Assembly (NCBI GenBank): GCA_902791235.1
Contig: CADAUV010000002.1
Coordinates: forward strand, 1-64,000
Source: Oscillospiraceae bacterium
GTDB lineage: Bacteria; Bacillota; Clostridia; Oscillospirales; Acutalibacteraceae
Direction: 5' to 3'
DNA: 64,000 nt
The position numbers and the translations under genes are program-made. Positions 59,405 to 64,000 of the stretch are shown here, one piece after another (positions within the stretch are counted from its first letter, which is position 1; each line of letters starts with the position of its first letter). Below the pieces are notes generated by a model. The model did not search any database and had not been told where the DNA came from. It saw nothing but the letters and a program-made list of their open reading frames with translations.

Positions 59405-60754
59405 ATGGCACTTATAACCAAAGCTATAAAAGGCACAAAGGATGTGCTTCCGAAAGAAGTACATAAAAATCAATATATCGAAGCTACCTGTCTTGAAACA
59501 GCGGAAAAATTCGGTTTCAAAGAAATCCGCACCCCTGTATTTGAACACACCGAGCTTTTCCAGAGAGGTGTGGGCGACACCACGGATGTAGTACAAAAGG
59601 AGATGTATACCTTCGACGACAAGGGCGGACGCTCGATAACCTTAAGACCCGAGGGCACGGCGGGAGCAGTACGCTCATATCTTGAAAACGGACTTTGCAA
59701 CGAGGCTCTGCCGCAAAAGGTTTGTTACCTCACCTCCTGTTACAGATATGAAAAACCGCAGGCAGGAAGGCTCAGAGAATTCCATCAGTTCGGCGTTGAG
59801 TGCTTCGGCTCGCAGTCCCCTCTTGCAGACGCCGAGATTATTGCGCTTGCTAAATCTGTTTTTGACTCTCTCGGAATCGAAGGACTTACGCTTGAGCTTA
59901 ATTCAATCGGCTGTCCGAAATGCCGCGCTGAGTATCAGAAAGCGCTTAAAGAATATTTCACGCAGTATAAGGACCGCCTTTGCGATACCTGTAAGGACAG
60001 GCTTGAAAGAAATCCGATGAGGCTTCTTGACTGCAAGAGCCCCGAGGACAAGGAGATTGCAAAGGGCGCTCCCGTTGTTCTTGATTATCTCTGCGAGGAA
60101 TGTCAGGAGCATTTCGACAAGGTTCAGCAATACCTGAAGGCACAGGATATTGAGTTTAAAATCAACCCCAACATCGTAAGAGGACTTGATTATTACACAA
60201 AGACAGTATTTGAATTCATAAGCGATTCCATCGGCGCGCAGGGTACGGTCTGCGGAGGCGGAAGATACGACGGACTTGTTAAAGAGCTTGGCGGTCAGGA
60301 CACGCCGTCGCTCGGCTTCGGTATGGGACTTGAAAGGCTTATGCTTCTTATGGAAGCACAAAACGCCCCCTTCCCCGAGGCTGAAAGACCCGACCTTTTC
60401 ATCGTAGCGCTTGGCGACAAGGCTACGCTCAAGGCGCTTGAAATAACAAAGGATATGAGGGCTGAGGGCTTTGGCACGCAGCTTGACCTCAATCAGCGTT
60501 CGGTAAGAGCGCAGATGAAATACGCCGATAAATTAAACGCAAAATTCAATGTTGTAATCGGCGACAACGAGGTTGAAACAGGCATCGCTACGCTCAAGAA
60601 TATGGATACGGGCGAGCAGAGCGAAATCTCGCTTGAAACCTTTGTAAACGGCTTTTACAGAATTTCACTTGACGAGCAGTTAAAGGATTTGGAAATCAAC
60701 GGTGAAGAATTTGACTTCGGCTCGCTTTTCAAGGTTAACACGGAGGAAGAATAA
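59405..60754 (+). CDS. hisS: histidine-tRNA ligase
   Basis: 449 residues. Class II motifs: motif 2 CYRYEKPQAGRLREFHQFGVE, HisA loop RGLDYYTKTVFEF and motif 3 GFGMGLERL; the C-terminal anticodon domain is present. A central Cys-rich insert (GCPKCRAEY ... CDTCKDRL ... CEECQ) suggests a zinc-binding knob seen in some clostridial HisRS. No T-box is visible in the short upstream gap. It shares one base with aspS. Confidence 0.95.
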   Translation: MALITKAIKGTKDVLPKEVHKNQYIEATCLETAEKFGFKEIRTPVFEHTELFQRGVGDTTDVVQKEMYTFDDKGGRSITLRPEGTAGAVRSYLENGLCNEALPQKVCYLTSCYRYEKPQAGRLREFHQFGVECFGSQSPLADAEIIALAKSVFDSLGIEGLTLELNSIGCPKCRAEYQKALKEYFTQYKDRLCDTCKDRLERNPMRLLDCKSPEDKEIAKGAPVVLDYLCEECQEHFDKVQQYLKAQDIEFKINPNIVRGLDYYTKTVFEFISDSIGAQGTVCGGGRYDGLVKELGGQDTPSLGFGMGLERLMLLMEAQNAPFPEAERPDLFIVALGDKATLKALEITKDMRAEGFGTQLDLNQRSVRAQMKYADKLNAKFNVVIGDNEVETGIATLKNMDTGEQSEISLETFVNGFYRISLDEQLKDLEINGEEFDFGSLFKVNTEEE

Positions 60755-62544
60755 TGGCAGAAGGAATTAAGGGCTTAAAGAGAACCGACTACTGTGGCAC
60801 TCTCAGAAGCAAGGATATCGGAAGGACTGTAACCCTCTTTGGCTGGTGTCAGAGACAGAGGGACCTCGGAAACCTTATTTTTATTGATTTAAGGGACAGA
60901 ACGGGACTTGTTCAGCTTTCCTTCAACGACTCTACCGACAGAGAATTATTCGCAAAGGCACAGTCCGTAAGGGCTGAATATGTGCTTGCGGCAGTGGGCA
61001 CGGTATGCGAAAGAGAAAGCAAGACCGACAAAATACCGACGGGCGATATTGAGATTAACATTACGGATTTCCGCATTGTTTCAAAGGCTGAAACACCCCC
61101 CTTCGAGATTGCAAAATCAAAGGAGGTCGGCGACGATGTAACGCTTAAATACCGTTATCTCGAGCTGAGAAATCCGAGCCTTACCGAGAATATTCTTATG
61201 AGGCATAAAATTGCGAAAATCGCAAGAGAATACTTTTATGCAAACGACTTCATAGAGATAGAAACTCCTATGATGATTAAATCCACGCCCGAGGGTGCAA
61301 GGGACTATGTTGTACCAAGCAGAATTCACAGCGGCAAGTTCTACGCACTTCCGCAGTCGCCTCAGATTTACAAGCAGTTATGTATGGTTGCAGGCTTTGA
61401 CAGGTATATACAGCTTGCGCGCTGCTTCAGGGATGAGGACTTAAGAGCGGACAGGCAGCCCGAGTTCACACAGATTGACCTTGAGATGTCCTTTGTTGAC
61501 ACGGACGATATTATGGATATGGCAGAGGGCTTTGTCAAAAAGCTTATGAAGGAAACCGTTCAGGTTGACATTCCCACTCCCCTTCCGAGAATGACCTTTG
61601 CTCACGCTATGGAAAAATACGGCTCGGACAAGCCCGATACCCGTTTTGAAATGCTCATAAACGATATTTCCGACTGGGCAGTAAACACTGATTTTGCAGT
61701 GTTCAAGGGTGCTGTTGAGGACGGCGGAAGCGTGCGTGCGATTGTTGCCAAAAACGCCGCAGGCACATACACAAGAAAAAAGATTGACAAGCTCACTGAG
61801 CATGCAAAGGGTATCGGCGCAAAGGGACTTGCGTATATCCGATGGGCTGACGATGAACCTTCCTGCTCGTTCAATAAATTCCTTAAAGAAGGCGAGCTTA
61901 ACGCACTTCTTGAAAGCCTCGGCGCTGAAAAGGGCGACTGCGTTTTCATCATTTCAGGTAAGACCTCGCAAACGCTCTCAATCCTCGGCGCACTTCGTTT
62001 AATCGTTGCAAAGGAGCTTGACATAATTCCCGAGGGCAAATGGAATTACCTCTGGATTACCGAAATGCCTTTCTTCGAATACGACGAAGAGAGCGGAGAG
62101 TGGCTTGCAATGCACCACCCGTTCACAATGCCGCTTGAGGAATGTATCGAGTATCTTGACACGGACAAGTCAAAGGTACGCGCACAGGCATTCGACCTTG
62201 TATTAAACGGCACGGAGCTCTCATCGGGCTCAATGAGAATTACCGACTGCGACCTCCAGAACAAGATGTTCGAGCTCCTCGGTATGTCGCAGGAGGAGAT
62301 TGACGCTAAGTTCGGATTCCTCGTTGAAGCGTATCACTACGCTTCGCCGCCTCACGGAGGTATGGGCATAGGTCTTGACAGACTCGCTATGATAATCTGC
62401 GGTGCTGACAGCCTGCGCGATGTAACGGCTTTCCCGAAGGTACAGAATGCAAGCGAGCTTATGAGCGGCGCTCCGAGCTATATTGACGATGTTCAGCTTG
62501 ACGAGCTTCACATCTGTCTTGCGGAGGACGAAAATGAGCAGTAA
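60754..62544 (+). CDS. aspS: aspartate-tRNA ligase, bacterial type
   Basis: 596 residues. An N-terminal OB fold (VTLFGWCQRQRDLGNLIFIDLRDRTGLVQL) binds the anticodon; the class II core has QSPQIYKQLCMVAGFDRYIQLARCFRDEDLRADRQPEFTQID split by the bacterial GAD insertion, and GMGIGLDRLAMI (motif 3). Usual bacterial order hisS-aspS, with one-base overlap. The next gene starts inside its last codons. Confidence 0.96.
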   Translation: MAEGIKGLKRTDYCGTLRSKDIGRTVTLFGWCQRQRDLGNLIFIDLRDRTGLVQLSFNDSTDRELFAKAQSVRAEYVLAAVGTVCERESKTDKIPTGDIEINITDFRIVSKAETPPFEIAKSKEVGDDVTLKYRYLELRNPSLTENILMRHKIAKIAREYFYANDFIEIETPMMIKSTPEGARDYVVPSRIHSGKFYALPQSPQIYKQLCMVAGFDRYIQLARCFRDEDLRADRQPEFTQIDLEMSFVDTDDIMDMAEGFVKKLMKETVQVDIPTPLPRMTFAHAMEKYGSDKPDTRFEMLINDISDWAVNTDFAVFKGAVEDGGSVRAIVAKNAAGTYTRKKIDKLTEHAKGIGAKGLAYIRWADDEPSCSFNKFLKEGELNALLESLGAEKGDCVFIISGKTSQTLSILGALRLIVAKELDIIPEGKWNYLWITEMPFFEYDEESGEWLAMHHPFTMPLEECIEYLDTDKSKVRAQAFDLVLNGTELSSGSMRITDCDLQNKMFELLGMSQEEIDAKFGFLVEAYHYASPPHGGMGIGLDRLAMIICGADSLRDVTAFPKVQNASELMSGAPSYIDDVQLDELHICLAEDENEQ

Positions 62545-63118
62545 TTTTTTTGCAATGGTAAACCGTATGAAGCTCATTAACCGATGGGCTCTGATGCAGA
62601 ATACCAAGCAGGAAAACATAGCCGAGCACAGCCACAGCGTTGCGGTGATTGCACACGCTCTTGCGCTTATCGGCAACCGCAAATTCGGCAAGAATTACAA
62701 TGCCGAGCGTGCGTGTCTGCTTGCGATTTACCACGATACGACGGAGGTTATTACCGGCGATATGCCGACCCCTGTCAAATACTATAATGATGAAATCAGG
62801 AATGTCTACAAGGACATTGAGCATATTGCAGGGCAGCGGCTTCTTTCGATGCTTGAGGAGGACTTCAAAGATGATTATGAGCCTCTTTTTGAAAAGCAGG
62901 AGGGCGACGCAGAGCTTTGGGCGCTTGTCAAGGCAGCCGACAAAATCAGCGCGCTGATAAAGTGCATTGAGGAGAAGCGAATGGGCAATCTCGAATTTGA
63001 CCACGCACTTGTCAAGCAGGAAAAAATCATTGACGCTATTAATCTCGAGGAGGTTGAATACTTCAAGGAGCATTTCCTCCCTGCATATTACTTAACGCTT
63101 GACGAACATACTAAATAA
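62534..63118 (+). CDS. YfbR-like 5'-deoxynucleotidase (HD domain)
   Basis: 194 residues from the ATG at 62534, 7 nt after GGAGG and overlapping aspS by 11 bp. HD motifs: EHSHSVAVIAHAL (His34), the HD pair in IYHDTTEVITGDMPTPVKY, and a later Asp in KAADKISALIKCIEEKR. The family removes phosphate from deoxynucleoside 5'-monophosphates. Linkage to tRNA ligases is probably only transcriptional. Confidence 0.9.
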   Translation: MSSNFFAMVNRMKLINRWALMQNTKQENIAEHSHSVAVIAHALALIGNRKFGKNYNAERACLLAIYHDTTEVITGDMPTPVKYYNDEIRNVYKDIEHIAGQRLLSMLEEDFKDDYEPLFEKQEGDAELWALVKAADKISALIKCIEEKRMGNLEFDHALVKQEKIIDAINLEEVEYFKEHFLPAYYLTLDEHTK

Positions 63119-63124
63119 CAAAAC

Positions 63125-63151
63125 AAAAAAGGCACTCGCTGAGTGCCTTTT
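63125..63151. terminator. bidirectional terminator
   Basis: AAAAGGCACTC/GAGTGCCTTTT stem, 3-nt loop GCT, between the convergent yfbR-like and symporter genes. Confidence 0.9.
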
Positions 63152-63187
63152 CTATTTATATTTATATTAATTATAATCACTTATATA

Positions 63188-64000
63188 TCAGTGCATCTCT
63201 GCGTCATCCAGGAGTAAATCCTCTATGAATTCCTCGTTCATATCCTTATAAGCAGAAAGCATGGGCTCAACATTTTCGCCCTTCTTACGGTCAGAATAAT
63301 TCTTGGTAATCTTAGCGACAAGTCCGCTTAACGCAATAAGGCAGATTAAGTTAGGCACCGCCATAAGTCCGTTGAAGGTGTCGTCAATCGCCCAGATAAG
63401 CTCGCTGTGAATTGTTGAGGAAGCAGCAATGAGAATTACATAAACCACCTTGAACACTGTTACAGCGTACCTGCGCTTGTCGTCGCCGAGAAAGCTGAAG
63501 CAGAATTCCACCGCTTTCTCACCGTAATACGACCATGCGATAACTGTTGTAAATGCAAAGAGCGGAAGTATTACAGAAAAAACAGCCGTACCGAAGGCAC
63601 CGAAATTCGTTGAGAACATTGTCATTGACATTACGCTGTCCTCTTTATCAGCCGAAAGAGTTGTTAAATCAAAGGTTGTGAGGAACATAATTGCCGTGAG
63701 CGTACAGATAATGAAGCTGTCAAAGAAAACCTCGAACACGCCCCAGAGTCCCTGCTTTACAGGCTCTCTTGTTTCAGATGCAGAATGAGCGATAACCGAT
63801 GAGCCGAGACCTGCCTCGTTTGAAAACACGCCTCGCGCCATACCCTTCTTGATTACCTGTGAAAAGGAGTAACCGAGGATACCGCCGCCCGCTGCCTGAA
63901 AATTAAACGCTTTCGTGAAAATGAGCGAAAACGCTTTCGGGATGTTTTCAATATTTGTGAAAATTGCGATTAACGCCATAACAATAAAGAGAAGCGACAT
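63188..64000 (-). CDS. sodium/alanine symporter (AGCS family), partial
   Basis: 270 C-terminal residues of a protein usually about 450-480 long; the frame is open to the window edge, so the Met at 64000 is internal. About six membrane helices. GYSFSQVIKKGMARGVFSNEAGLGSS is the AGCS signature region, followed by PLFAFTTVIAWSYYGEKAVEF. It takes up alanine or glycine with sodium. The acidic tail (EEFIEDLLLDDAEMH) is cytoplasmic. Confidence 0.92.
   Translation of the reverse strand: MSLLFIVMALIAIFTNIENIPKAFSLIFTKAFNFQAAGGGILGYSFSQVIKKGMARGVFSNEAGLGSSVIAHSASETREPVKQGLWGVFEVFFDSFIICTLTAIMFLTTFDLTTLSADKEDSVMSMTMFSTNFGAFGTAVFSVILPLFAFTTVIAWSYYGEKAVEFCFSFLGDDKRRYAVTVFKVVYVILIAASSTIHSELIWAIDDTFNGLMAVPNLICLIALSGLVAKITKNYSDRKKGENVEPMLSAYKDMNEEFIEDLLLDDAEMH

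Overview
The window looks like chromosomal DNA of an anaerobic, endospore-forming Clostridia bacterium, most likely of the Ruminococcus/Oscillospiraceae type. The grounds are gene content: an alpha/beta-type small acid-soluble spore protein, a PdaA-like deacetylase, an Ech-type energy-converting [NiFe] hydrogenase, secreted plant-fibre enzymes (GH43, GH30 fused to BspA-like leucine-rich repeats) and very large secreted proteins. Genes are dense, run in short operons on both strands with many 1-4 bp stop/start overlaps, and the A+T-rich gaps hold sigma-A promoters and clear intrinsic terminators. I saw no tRNA, rRNA, CRISPR array, transposase or phage gene.

Layout. 1-2.7 kb: aromatic amino-acid genes tyrA-aroA-aroC (minus; aroC runs off the left edge). 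2.9-8.2 kb: a 1654-residue secreted protein with a structured leader and a 41-residue companion peptide. 8.4-11.1 kb: argGH behind a promoter with an ARG box. 11.2-14.4 kb: degV, a pseudouridine synthase, a zinc phospholipase-like protein and luxS. 14.4-17.2 kb: a CapD/PglF-type nucleotide-sugar dehydratase and an orphan iolB. 17.3-20.6 kb: a polar amino-acid ABC transporter and an EamA transporter. 20.7-23.4 kb: a His-rich CobW/G3E GTPase and a membrane-anchored polysaccharide deacetylase. 23.6-33.3 kb: one operon echABCDEF-hypFCDE. 33.3-35.6 kb: a more A+T-rich segment bounded by near-identical 22-bp inverted repeats, with a frameshifted acyl-CoA synthetase gene and a structured-RNA candidate. 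35.6-39.5 kb: flavodoxin-like protein, nfeD, SPFH protein, pspC, fruK, SASP. 39.7-45 kb: tadA, GH43, bioY (with a BirA operator), GH30-LRR protein. 45-51.3 kb: ECF sigma factor with a beta-propeller partner, then an envelope operon including galU. 51.4-58.8 kb: prfB, mgtC, PdaA-like deacetylase, mreBCD and PBP2. 58.9-64 kb: an MgsA-like protein, hisS, aspS, yfbR-like and an alanine/sodium symporter cut by the right edge.

Main points of interest. (1) The MgsA-like protein has lost three residues known to be catalytic in methylglyoxal synthase and is driven by a promoter whose spacer is a perfect palindrome. (2) LuxS carries Ser at its catalytic Cys. (3) The hydrogenase operon carries hypFCDE but no hypA, hypB or endopeptidase; its large subunit ends exactly at the mature C-terminus, EchD is fused to a 2[4Fe-4S] domain, and a His-rich metal GTPase lies close upstream. 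(4) A promoter-helix-terminator unit upstream of the acyl-CoA synthetase looks like a small RNA or a conditional leader. (5) The 41-residue peptide beside the giant secreted protein belongs to a class of short proteins that I believe is undescribed. All family calls rest on reading motifs by eye; no database search was run.
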